Of a DNA stretch of 6,084 nucleotides, positions 1-5,759 are shown in pieces. Position 1 is the first letter of the stretch. Each line of letters begins with the position of its first letter. Where the stretch lies: assembly GCA_903930505.1 (NCBI GenBank), contig CAIYYQ010000270.1, forward strand, positions 1-6,084, read 5' to 3'. Source of the stretch: Methanobacteriota archaeon. Its GTDB lineage: Archaea; Thermoplasmatota; E2; DHVEG-1. A model generated the notes under the pieces. The model saw only the letters and a list, made by a program, of their open reading frames with translations. It was not told the DNA's origin and did no database searches. The translations under genes and the position numbers were made by a program.

Positions 1-162
1 AAATGTTTAGCATGCGGTGGATGTATCTCAGTCTGTCCACAAGATGCAATTCTCATGATTGCAAGCAAAGCAACCATCTTTCAAGAAAAATGTATTAGTT
101 GCGGAATCTGTGTAAAAACCTGTCCGATTGGTGCAATCTCTGAAGGAGGAAACAAAAAATGA
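1..162 (+). CDS. 2x[4Fe-4S] ferredoxin, C-terminal part (5' end outside window)
   Basis: Reading from base 1, 53 codons run to a TGA at 160-162. Two complete cluster motifs are visible: C2-x2-C5-x2-C8-x3-C12-P and C31-x2-C34-x2-C37-x3-C41-P, each followed by a (D/G)AI turn. This is the classic bacterial-type dicluster ferredoxin, a small cytoplasmic electron carrier. No start codon is seen before the first cysteine, so the N-terminus lies upstream. In small ferredoxins the first Cys usually falls about 10 residues in, so most of the protein is probably present, unless this is the ferredoxin domain of a larger protein. The stop overlaps the next start (ATGA), indicating translational coupling to the geranylgeranyl reductase. 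A ferredoxin encoded beside GGR in Methanosarcina acetivorans supports full lipid reduction by that enzyme, so the same donor role is inferred here. Confidence 0.9.
   Translation, partial: KCLACGGCISVCPQDAILMIASKATIFQEKCISCGICVKTCPIGAISEGGNKK
145..149 (+). promoter_or_regulatory. Shine-Dalgarno site of the geranylgeranyl reductase gene
   Basis: GGAGG lies 9 nt before the ATG at 159, inside the last codons of the ferredoxin gene. It fixes the reductase start and supports coupled translation across the ATGA overlap. Confidence 0.8.
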
Positions 163-1352
163 AATACGATGTTGTCGTCGTCGGAAGTGGACCAGCTGGA
201 AGTGTTACTGCAGGATATGCAGCAAAAACAGGGGCGAAAGTATTGATTCTTGAACGACGCGCAGAAGTTGGTGTCCCTGTTCTCTGCGGTGAAGGAATCA
301 GTAAAAACGTTGACAACTTTGAGATGCTAAAAGGTACGAGACGATGGATTGCAAATAAAATGGATGGCGCATGCATCTACGCACCAGATGGAACGCGCGT
401 CACGCTTGCCGCTGAGCGAGCAGGAAACGAAGCAGGATACGTAATCTACAGGGATATTTTTGATCAAACCCTAGCTTCGGCTGCGGTAAACTGGGGCGTA
501 GAACTAAAGCTCAACACCAATGTGACTGAGTTAATCAAAGAAAAAGGTAGAATCGCTGGGGTAAAAGCACAGCATTTTGAAGAAGAAATTGAAATAAAAG
601 CAGATGTTGTGGTCGGCGCAGATGGTGTCGAATCTCGGATTGGAAAATGGGCAGGGATCAATACAACCCTCAAATCTATTGATCTGGAAACCTGTGCTCA
701 ATATACGCTAACCAATGTCGATGTTGAAGAAGGTTTTTGTCATTTTTATTTAGGGGCAAATGTTGCGCCAGGTGGATATGTCTGGATATTTCCCAAAGGA
801 GGCGGTGTCGCTAATGTCGGTATTGGTATCTTATCAAACCGAAGTGAATCAGGGCTTGCACTCAAGCTACTTGACAAATTCATCGATTCTCATCCTGGGT
901 TAAAACAAGGTAAACCCATTAGACTTCTTGCAGGAGCAGACCCTGTTGCTGAACCGATAGAGACGGTTCGTGATAATCTTATTCTCGTTGGTGATGCTGC
1001 ACGACAGGTTGATCCGATCACCGGCGGGGGGCTTACTCATGCTCTTGAAGCAGGAAAAATTGCTGGTGAAACCATCGGAAAAGCAATGAAGATGCAGCGC
1101 TTTGATAAGCAAACCTTATTTTCTTATGAAACCGAATGGAAAAACGCTTTTGCCAGAAAATTGAAACGAAACTACATGGTAAAAGAAATCTTCCTTGGTT
1201 TCGATGATAAAACCTTGAACAAACTTGCAGATTCGCTCAAAGACTATAACTTTAACGAGATTAACACTCTTGGTCTGATAAAAGCACTTGCTGCCAAACA
1301 TCCAACCCTTCTAGGAAAATTGCTTCCTTTGATAAAAATATCAACGATATAG
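159..1352 (+). CDS. Geranylgeranyl reductase family flavoprotein (archaeal membrane-lipid saturation)
   Basis: This 397-residue FAD enzyme of the GGR family probably reduces the double bonds of geranylgeranyl chains in archaeal ether lipids (digeranylgeranylglycerophospholipid reductase type) at the cytoplasmic membrane face. The N-terminal Rossmann fold has G9-S-G11-P-A-G14 with acidic E32 for FAD ribose. The GGR signature P40-x2-C43-G-E-G46 follows; its Cys lies near the flavin in known GGR structures. A VVGADGVESR segment at 151-160 is typical of this flavoprotein class. The substrate-cavity motif Y207-x-W209-x-F211-P212 leads to G221-x-G223. A second FAD motif is G278-D279, then D285-P and a GGG at 289-291. 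Length is normal. The start is supported by GGAGG 9 nt upstream and by the overlap with the ferredoxin stop. The adjacent ferredoxin is the likely reductant. Bacterial or plant homologues act on chlorophyll or menaquinone precursors, but context favours lipids. Confidence 0.92.
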   Translation: MKYDVVVVGSGPAGSVTAGYAAKTGAKVLILERRAEVGVPVLCGEGISKNVDNFEMLKGTRRWIANKMDGACIYAPDGTRVTLAAERAGNEAGYVIYRDIFDQTLASAAVNWGVELKLNTNVTELIKEKGRIAGVKAQHFEEEIEIKADVVVGADGVESRIGKWAGINTTLKSIDLETCAQYTLTNVDVEEGFCHFYLGANVAPGGYVWIFPKGGGVANVGIGILSNRSESGLALKLLDKFIDSHPGLKQGKPIRLLAGADPVAEPIETVRDNLILVGDAARQVDPITGGGLTHALEAGKIAGETIGKAMKMQRFDKQTLFSYETEWKNAFARKLKRNYMVKEIFLGFDDKTLNKLADSLKDYNFNEINTLGLIKALAAKHPTLLGKLLPLIKISTI

Positions 1353-1357
1353 GAGAT
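1352..1357 (+). promoter_or_regulatory. Shine-Dalgarno site of NAD kinase gene
   Basis: GGAGAT begins on the last base of the reductase TAG stop and ends 10 nt before the ATG at 1368. An in-frame TAG at 1362-1364 blocks any earlier start, so this site and start belong together. Confidence 0.6.
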
Positions 1358-1367
1358 ATAGTAGAAT

Positions 1368-2183
1368 ATGAAATGGGGCATCGTCTGCAATCCCAATATG
1401 CCAAGAGCAGCATCGTTAGCAAAAGATATCTATGAGTTTTTAAAGGAATCTGGCGGCAACGTTTTTCCTCAAGATCATCTTGAAAAAACTTTGGAAACCA
1501 AAGGATACTCATTGAAAGAAATCAATAAGCACGCGGAGATCGTTATTACCATTGGTGGAGATGGAACTATCTTATTTGCGTTAGCGGAAATTGACAAACC
1601 TATTTTTTCAATCAACGCTGGTGGAATGGGTTTTCTTGCTGAGGTTGAATCGAAATATGCGATCAGCGGATTGAAAAAAGTAATTGCAGGAGAATATACG
1701 ATTGAGGAGCGATCAAAACTAAAAATAACGGTTGATGGAAAACGACTCCCAGATGCTGTAAATGAGGTGACAGTTCAGACTTCACAGATTGCAAAGATGC
1801 TGCATCTCCAGCTCTATGTCGAATCTGATCTGATTGAGACGATGGGTGCTGATGGTATCATCATTGCAACACCAACAGGTTCTACAAGTTACGCACTTAG
1901 TGTCGGCGGGCCACTCATGGATCCTGCTGTGAACGCGATGATTATTGCTCCGATTGCACCGTTCAAACTTTCTGCGCGTCCCTGGGTTATTCCTTTAAAT
2001 AAAACAGTAAAAATAGCATTGCTTCCGAAAAGTAAAGAATCAAAAATCGTTATCGACGGGCAGTTTTCAAAGGAGGCTACACCAGAAAACGATATTCTTG
2101 TTACCGGGTCTGAAAAGAAAGCGCGGTTCATTCGTTTTGGCGAAAGTTTTTATCAGATGGTGCGATTGAAGCTCGTGCGGTAA
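1368..2183 (+). CDS. nadK: NAD kinase (ATP/polyphosphate-dependent, NADP synthesis)
   Basis: This 271-residue cytoplasmic enzyme phosphorylates the 2'-hydroxyl of the NAD adenosine ribose to make NADP. All family hallmarks are present. The catalytic motif G63-G64-D65-G66-T67 is followed by G85-G-M-G-F-L90. N132-E133 is the conserved NAD-contacting pair. D162-G and then T168-P-T-G-S-T-S-Y175 form the diagnostic C-terminal-domain motif. D230-G-Q occurs near the end. Length is in the usual range for prokaryotic NAD kinases, with no fused phosphatase domain as found in some archaea. It starts 15 nt after the reductase stop and is probably cotranscribed with it. Grouping with ferredoxin and GGR fits a reductive biosynthesis operon, although NADP is needed widely and the link is inference. 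The gene symbol follows the bacterial name for this family. Confidence 0.95.
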   Translation: MKWGIVCNPNMPRAASLAKDIYEFLKESGGNVFPQDHLEKTLETKGYSLKEINKHAEIVITIGGDGTILFALAEIDKPIFSINAGGMGFLAEVESKYAISGLKKVIAGEYTIEERSKLKITVDGKRLPDAVNEVTVQTSQIAKMLHLQLYVESDLIETMGADGIIIATPTGSTSYALSVGGPLMDPAVNAMIIAPIAPFKLSARPWVIPLNKTVKIALLPKSKESKIVIDGQFSKEATPENDILVTGSEKKARFIRFGESFYQMVRLKLVR

Positions 2184-2189
2184 CAACAT

Positions 2190-2612
2190 ATGAGCTTTTG
2201 GAATAAAAAGAAAAAACCTATTGCTCCTCGTATTCAACGTCAGTGGAAAATCACGCGGAAATGTCTGAGTCTTATTTTTGAGTGCGCAAAATCTAATTAT
2301 CCTAACGAATTTGGCGGCCTGTTGCGAACAGATCCTTCGCAAAAAGATACGATTACGGAAATCGTGATTCTCCCGGGAACTGTATCTGGTGATTCCCATG
2401 CAATCTTTCAACTTCATATGATGCCGATTGATTACAACATTGTTGGAACAGTGCACAGTCACCCTTCACCGTTTCCTAGACCGTCTGATGCTGATCGTCA
2501 ACTATTTGGGAAATTCGGCAGAATTCACATTATTGCTGCGAACCCTTTCACAGAATCATCGTGGAAAGCATATGATTACGATGGTAATTCAGTTGAGATG
2601 ATAATCGTATAA
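2190..2612 (+). CDS. JAMM/MPN-family zinc metalloprotease (deSAMPylase-like)
   Basis: This 140-residue protein has a complete JAMM zinc signature: general-base E40 (in YPNEFGG), H89-S-H91-P, then S99 and D102, matching H-x-H-x7-S-x2-D. Zinc ligands would be H89, H91 and D102. Family members cleave isopeptide or peptide bonds after ubiquitin-like proteins; the haloarchaeal homologue HvJAMM1 removes SAMP modifiers, and the fold is known from Archaeoglobus AfJAMM. Its substrate here is unknown, since no ubiquitin-like or E1-like gene lies in the window. A basic N-terminal stretch (K6-K9, with further Arg/Lys to residue 24) precedes the domain. There is no signal peptide, so it is cytoplasmic. 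It begins 6 nt after the NAD kinase stop in the same frame, with no clear Shine-Dalgarno; the next in-frame Met is residue 77, so 2190 must be the start. Translation may depend on ribosomes finishing nadK. Confidence 0.88.
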   Translation: MSFWNKKKKPIAPRIQRQWKITRKCLSLIFECAKSNYPNEFGGLLRTDPSQKDTITEIVILPGTVSGDSHAIFQLHMMPIDYNIVGTVHSHPSPFPRPSDADRQLFGKFGRIHIIAANPFTESSWKAYDYDGNSVEMIIV

Positions 2613-2658
2613 ACCCGTATTTTATTATCCCTCATTTAATCAAGGATGAGAATGCTCT
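2613..2658 (+). promoter_or_regulatory. Short spacer with possible weak TATA box and Shine-Dalgarno for the CDF gene
   Basis: This 46-nt spacer is T/A-rich. TATTTTATTAT at about 2618-2628 resembles an archaeal TATA box or a T-rich terminator; if a promoter, the transcript would start near 2650. AAGGATGAG at 2642-2650 is a partial Shine-Dalgarno match 8 nt before the ATG at 2659. The gap is longer than those of the preceding operon, so separate transcription is possible but not shown. Confidence 0.35.
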
Positions 2659-3591
2659 ATGACCGAACATGATCATTCAAAAAATGCATTGTCTGAGTTT
2701 GTCTTTGAGTTTCGAGATGCACAAAAAAATAAGCTTGTGCTTTCTCTTTCTATTACCGCAGTTGTTTTAGTAATTGAACTGATCGGTGGGATTCTCACAA
2801 ACAGTATCGCACTATTTAGTGACGCTGGGCACATGTTCACCCACGCGTTTGCTCTATGCATTGGGTTGATTGCATTGGTTATTGCGAAACGACCGCCATG
2901 TCATCATCGGACATTTGGATTGTACCGCGCTGAGATTTTAGCTGCGTTTGTCAACGGAATATTTCTCCTCGCTATCGTCGGCGTCATCATATACGAAGCA
3001 ATTCTTCGCATGCTTCATCCTGAGCAGATTCTTGGCATGGAAATGCTAATGGTTGCATTCATTGGTCTTGCGGCAAACATCGCAAGTATCGTTATTCTCC
3101 GCGGAAGTCACAAACACAACATCAACATCAGGGGGGTATTTTATCACATGATTGCAGATGCTGTTTCATCCGTGGGGATTATTGCGGCAGCACTCATCAT
3201 TCTCTTCACCGGATGGGTATTTATCGATCCATTGGTGAGTGTTGGCATCGCGGCGATAATCGTCTATTGGGCCTGGGGGATCCTAAAAGAATCCGCACGG
3301 GTGTTGCTTGAGATGGCACCAAAAGGACTGAACATTGACATTATCTCAGATGATTTGAAAAAGAATTTCTCTGAAATCAAAGAGCTCTATAACGCTCATA
3401 TCTGGTCGATTACCCCAGACATCCTGATGTTTTCAGCTCATGTTACTCTGCAGACAGATAACATCCAGATGAAACAAGAACAGATTATCCAATCTCTCAA
3501 CAAGTATCTTTCGGAAAAATATCATATCTTTGATTCAACAATCCAAGTAACCTCTGGGAAAGAAACCGGGGTGTGTCAATCCTCGCCATAA
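2659..3591 (+). CDS. Cation diffusion facilitator (CzcD/ZitB-like) divalent metal exporter
   Basis: This 310-residue membrane antiporter most resembles Zn/Cd/Co exporters of the CzcD type, which exchange cytoplasmic M2+ for protons. About six TM helices fall near 26-46, 48-76, 92-116, 127-147, 162-184 and 188-208. They are followed by a cytoplasmic ferredoxin-like domain from about 215 with the family's AHIWSIT segment (H247, W249) and H261. The TM3 entry FGLYRAEILAA (86-96) and the TM5 motif H163-x3-D167 are canonical. The TM2 motif is not: D55-A-G-H58-M-F-T-H62 has His where Asp is normally a metal ligand (codon CAC at 2842-2844). The TM4-TM5 loop has H151-K-H153 and the N-terminus H4-D-H6, a much shorter His content than many ZnTs. 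An in-frame TGA at 2647-2649 leaves ATG 2659 as the first start. Metal preference cannot be read from sequence. Confidence 0.92.
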   Translation: MTEHDHSKNALSEFVFEFRDAQKNKLVLSLSITAVVLVIELIGGILTNSIALFSDAGHMFTHAFALCIGLIALVIAKRPPCHHRTFGLYRAEILAAFVNGIFLLAIVGVIIYEAILRMLHPEQILGMEMLMVAFIGLAANIASIVILRGSHKHNINIRGVFYHMIADAVSSVGIIAAALIILFTGWVFIDPLVSVGIAAIIVYWAWGILKESARVLLEMAPKGLNIDIISDDLKKNFSEIKELYNAHIWSITPDILMFSAHVTLQTDNIQMKQEQIIQSLNKYLSEKYHIFDSTIQVTSGKETGVCQSSP

Positions 3592-3595
3592 TTTA

Positions 3596-3640
3596 TAGTG
3601 CTGTATAAAAAAAATAAATCAAAAAAGATTTTATACACTA
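3596..3640. repeat. AT-rich imperfect inverted repeat between the CDF and membrane-protein genes
   Basis: TGTATAAAA at 3602-3610 is the exact reverse complement of TTTTATACA at 3629-3637, with an 18-nt A-rich loop. The pairing can also be drawn as TAGTG + TATAAAA against TTTTATA + CACTA (3629-3640) with a 3-nt bulge. No T-tract follows on the + strand, so it does not look like a classical terminator. The right arm doubles as a TATA box for the next gene, so the palindrome may be an operator overlapping a promoter. Confidence 0.55.
3621..3637 (+). promoter_or_regulatory. Probable archaeal promoter (BRE-like purines plus TATA box) for the 3666 gene
   Basis: An A/G run at 3621-3627 (AAAAAAG, BRE-like) is followed by TTTTATAC at 3629-3636. 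Its centre lies about 33 nt before the ATG at 3666. Initiation 25-27 nt downstream would give a leader of only about 5-10 nt. No good Shine-Dalgarno precedes that ATG (only GAAGAGAG immediately next to it), consistent with a leaderless or near-leaderless mRNA. Confidence 0.6.
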
Positions 3641-3665
3641 CTGGCCCTATCGTATTTGAAGAGAG

Positions 3666-4736
3666 ATGACTGGATCGCCTGTTGATATCTACCTGTTTGC
3701 CCCGCTTGCACCAATTCTCTGCATGCTTCTATTTTGGTTTCTGCAACTGGTATTCATCGAAAGTCAAAAACACCTCCTTATAACAATCAGTGAAAATCAC
3801 CAGCCATTTTTTCGACTCACAAACTTCATCGGCATCTTCTTCCAGGCAATCTGCCAAGCCTTAGGATACACCATCACAAGAAGCGGAATTTCCCACTTTG
3901 AAGTAAGTGTAACTGAAGAAACGGTAACACCGAAGCAAGAAAAAAAAGGATCAAGAGAATGGCTCGCAAAAGCTATTCTTTTCATCGGACCGTTTTTCCT
4001 TCCGGCTGCTCTTTTGCTCATCTGTTTGTTTTTTTTGATGGGAAACGGAGTTGTGTTTTCCAATCTCACCGATTATACGTTCTCTGATCATCTCCAAGCA
4101 TTTGGAAAAAATTTTTTAAACTTCGCTGAGAATCTGTTTTCATTTCTCGCATCGCTTGATTTCTTCAATCCATTTCACGCTGGTTTCTTCGTGCTCCTTG
4201 TTTTTTTTGGGTTGGGCATACGTCCAAGTTCAGTAGGAGAAGGAAAACGAGATAAAATCACCTTCAAACATGATCTTGATAACATCAAATCATTGTTCCT
4301 TGAGAAACCTTTGTTCATTCTCTTACTTGTGTTTGCAGCATATATCTTCTACTACATCACCTTCTTCTTTCAGTTCTCCTGGTATTTGAATGTATTCACG
4401 GTGTTCACATGGCTTTCGTTTCTCGCCATCGTCGCATTAGTAATCACGCATCTCATCATCCTATTAATCAGATCAACAGATGAAATACAAGGAAGAAAAA
4501 AAATAATCCCGTACCTTACACTGCCACTATCCTACATCACAACACGAATAGTCCTCTTCGCATTCAACGTCCAAGATACTCAAGCACGACCGGCTTCGCT
4601 TGGTGTTATGATTCTGTTAACGGTCGTCGTTATCATCATTCTCCTTCTAAAAAACAGGACCAATAGATTTAAAACCAAGAAAATGATGAAACCAAGGAGG
4701 GTTAAAGATGGACCAAGAAGAACTGCTCAACAATGA
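3666..4736 (+). CDS. Unrecognised polytopic membrane protein with basic C-terminal tail
   Basis: I do not recognise this 356-residue protein by function. Hydrophobic segments lie near 8-30, 101-125, 171-186, 213-236, 243-268 and 311-329, with weaker ones at 50-68, 150-164 and 283-301, so it has six or more TM helices. A soluble stretch at 69-100 contains a short strand-like piece (ISHFEVSV, 75-82) and a charged QEKKG. It is followed by a TM opening LFIGPFFLPAALL (105-117), a layout vaguely like the core of M50 site-2 proteases. However, no HExxH is present, so protease activity is not supported. The tail 329-353 is rich in Lys/Arg (FKTKKMMKPRR at 335-345), suggesting a cytoplasmic C-terminus. 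Its last 9 codons and stop overlap the next gene by 29 nt, and that gene's Shine-Dalgarno lies within this tail, implying co-expression of the two membrane proteins. Confidence 0.75.
   Translation: MTGSPVDIYLFAPLAPILCMLLFWFLQLVFIESQKHLLITISENHQPFFRLTNFIGIFFQAICQALGYTITRSGISHFEVSVTEETVTPKQEKKGSREWLAKAILFIGPFFLPAALLLICLFFLMGNGVVFSNLTDYTFSDHLQAFGKNFLNFAENLFSFLASLDFFNPFHAGFFVLLVFFGLGIRPSSVGEGKRDKITFKHDLDNIKSLFLEKPLFILLLVFAAYIFYYITFFFQFSWYLNVFTVFTWLSFLAIVALVITHLIILLIRSTDEIQGRKKIIPYLTLPLSYITTRIVLFAFNVQDTQARPASLGVMILLTVVVIIILLLKNRTNRFKTKKMMKPRRVKDGPRRTAQQ
4696..4700 (+). promoter_or_regulatory. Strong Shine-Dalgarno site of the PH-domain gene, inside the upstream CDS
   Basis: AAGGAGGG spans 4694-4701, its GGAGG core ending 7 nt before the ATG at 4708. 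This decides the start of the PH-domain gene even though it overlaps the upstream coding region by 29 nt in another frame. Confidence 0.85.
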
Positions 4737-5730
4737 ATACGTAGAAAAAATTCTTTCACCTCATCCATTATCCTTTATGAAACTGCAGGCACTCTGCATT
4801 TTTCTAATTGTCTGGGGAATTGTTGTCGGATGGATTGCTCATTTCTCAACCTACAAAGAATTCTTCATCGCAAACAGCTGGGGGATCCTTGTCATCTGGG
4901 GAATCGTCATCCTCCTCACAGGAATCATCATTGCTCTTGGGACCGTACAATGGAACATATTTTTCCTCTACCTCGGCGTTGTCCTCGGCGGTATCGCACT
5001 TGTATTCGGCCCAGGATGGCAGACACAATCCAACCTTGTTATTCCCATCTATTCCATTTGCAGCTCATTTGCAGGGTTTCTAATAGTGGAACTGTACCGC
5101 AGACGCCATAGATATATTATCACCAATCTTCGGGTTATCTTCAAAGGCGGTATTCTCACGAAACAAGAACGAACGATCCGATATGACAAAATCTCAGACA
5201 TTAGTTCAAAACAAGGGATCCTCGGGCAGATCTTCGGTTTTGGTACTATTACACCAATCAGCCAAGGCGGGTTCGGACTAGGAAGTGACAAAGCGCTTGC
5301 TGCAGCAGGCTTGGAAGTCGGCGGAAAAAAAGGAAGAGTAAAAGGACTTGGTATTGTAGGTGGAGGAAAAGAAGTTCAAGTTCCAAGAGCACGAAGTTAT
5401 TACGAACTCCACGGTGTCTACCCCTATAAAGAAATAAAAAAATTAATAGAAAACCTGACGCAAAGCACGGTTACGACCCCGTATCATAAAGAACAAATTG
5501 AATACCAGAAACAACAGCTTGATATACAAAAACAAATGCGTGACCTTCTCAAAGTGCGCACAAAAATGACGGAAGACATGCCGGCAGTTACTGCAGAACA
5601 AATGGAGGAAGAAGAACAAGAATCAGAACATGTCGATATCCAAAAACAAATGAAAGATCTCCTGAAAAAACAGTCGATGTTAAAAGGAGAACAAAACGAC
5701 GAAGAGCCGTCTGAGGAAGAACAAAAATAA
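4708..5730 (+). CDS. Four-TM membrane protein with bPH2 (DUF304-like) PH domain and coiled-coil tail
   Basis: This is a 340-residue protein. Four predicted TM helices lie near 24-45, 56-79, 83-101 and 109-127. They are followed by a cytoplasmic bPH2-like domain beginning YRRRHRYIITNLRVIFKGG (130-148), then ERTIRYDKISDISS (154-167) and the ILGQIFGFGTITP strand (171-183), which match the family pattern 'YxLTNxRvi..G.l...r.ipl.kIqdv...q...gr.lG.G.i'. The domain is interrupted by a Gly/Lys-rich insert at about 187-221 and closes with SYYELHGVYPYKEIKKLIENL (230-250; final strand and helix). The tail 259-340 is charged and probably coiled-coil. It holds two copies of DIQKQM(R/K)DLLK (272-282, 310-320) and acidic patches 300-305 and 331-339. 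The ligand is unknown; bPH2 domains occur in bacterial YdbS/YdbT-type membrane proteins of poorly known role. The 29-nt overlap with the preceding gene suggests the two products form a complex. Start chosen from GGAGG 7 nt upstream. Confidence 0.85.
   Translation: MDQEELLNNEYVEKILSPHPLSFMKLQALCIFLIVWGIVVGWIAHFSTYKEFFIANSWGILVIWGIVILLTGIIIALGTVQWNIFFLYLGVVLGGIALVFGPGWQTQSNLVIPIYSICSSFAGFLIVELYRRRHRYIITNLRVIFKGGILTKQERTIRYDKISDISSKQGILGQIFGFGTITPISQGGFGLGSDKALAAAGLEVGGKKGRVKGLGIVGGGKEVQVPRARSYYELHGVYPYKEIKKLIENLTQSTVTTPYHKEQIEYQKQQLDIQKQMRDLLKVRTKMTEDMPAVTAEQMEEEEQESEHVDIQKQMKDLLKKQSMLKGEQNDEEPSEEEQK
5518..5682 (+). repeat. Duplicated 17-codon element in the tail of the PH-domain protein
   Basis: Codons 271-287 (5518-5568) and 309-325 (5632-5682) encode LDIQKQMRDLLK and VDIQKQMKDLLK plus five less similar residues each. 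The copies are 114 nt (38 codons) apart. At DNA level, GATATACAAAAACAAATG and GATATCCAAAAACAAATG differ at one of 18 bases, while the following Leu/Asp codons have diverged synonymously, so the protein sequence appears to be kept. Confidence 0.85.
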
Positions 5731-5747
5731 CACGTGTTTTCCACAGA

Positions 5748-5759
5748 TATATTTATAAC
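5748..5759 (+). promoter_or_regulatory. Archaeal TATA box for the arginine decarboxylase gene
   Basis: TATATTTATAAC, containing a perfect TTTATA at 5752-5757, is centred about 29 nt before the ATG at 5783. Initiation about 25 nt downstream falls at or just before the start codon, and the bases before it (TCTCCACAGC) hold no Shine-Dalgarno, so a leaderless mRNA is expected. The rest of the 52-nt spacer holds two short T-tracts (5737-5740, 5765-5768) that may help terminate the upstream transcript. Confidence 0.7.

Noticed and set aside
95..673. Minus-strand open frames at 95-376 and 464-673
   Set aside because: They are shadows of the geranylgeranyl reductase gene, whose + strand frame carries all family motifs.
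2067..2462. 131-codon open frame on the - strand across the nadK/JAMM junction
   Set aside because: It lies antisense to two well-supported genes with intact motifs, and its translation shows no domain or plausible composition.
3592..3665. Intrinsic terminator after the CDF gene
   Set aside because: The stem is A/T-only at its core and is followed by mixed sequence, not a T-tract; the run after the left arm is A-rich on the + strand. A promoter/operator reading fits better.
4808..5111. Two overlapping + strand open frames (4808-5083 and 4830-5111) inside the PH-domain gene
   Set aside because: Both are out-of-frame readings of the TM-coding region. The main frame has a strong Shine-Dalgarno and a recognisable domain.
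5482..5730. SHOCT-type short C-terminal domain, as often found after bPH2 domains
   Set aside because: The tail lacks the L..L..L.d.G.It.eEFe..K..LL pattern; it is a Glu/Gln/Lys coiled coil with its own repeat.
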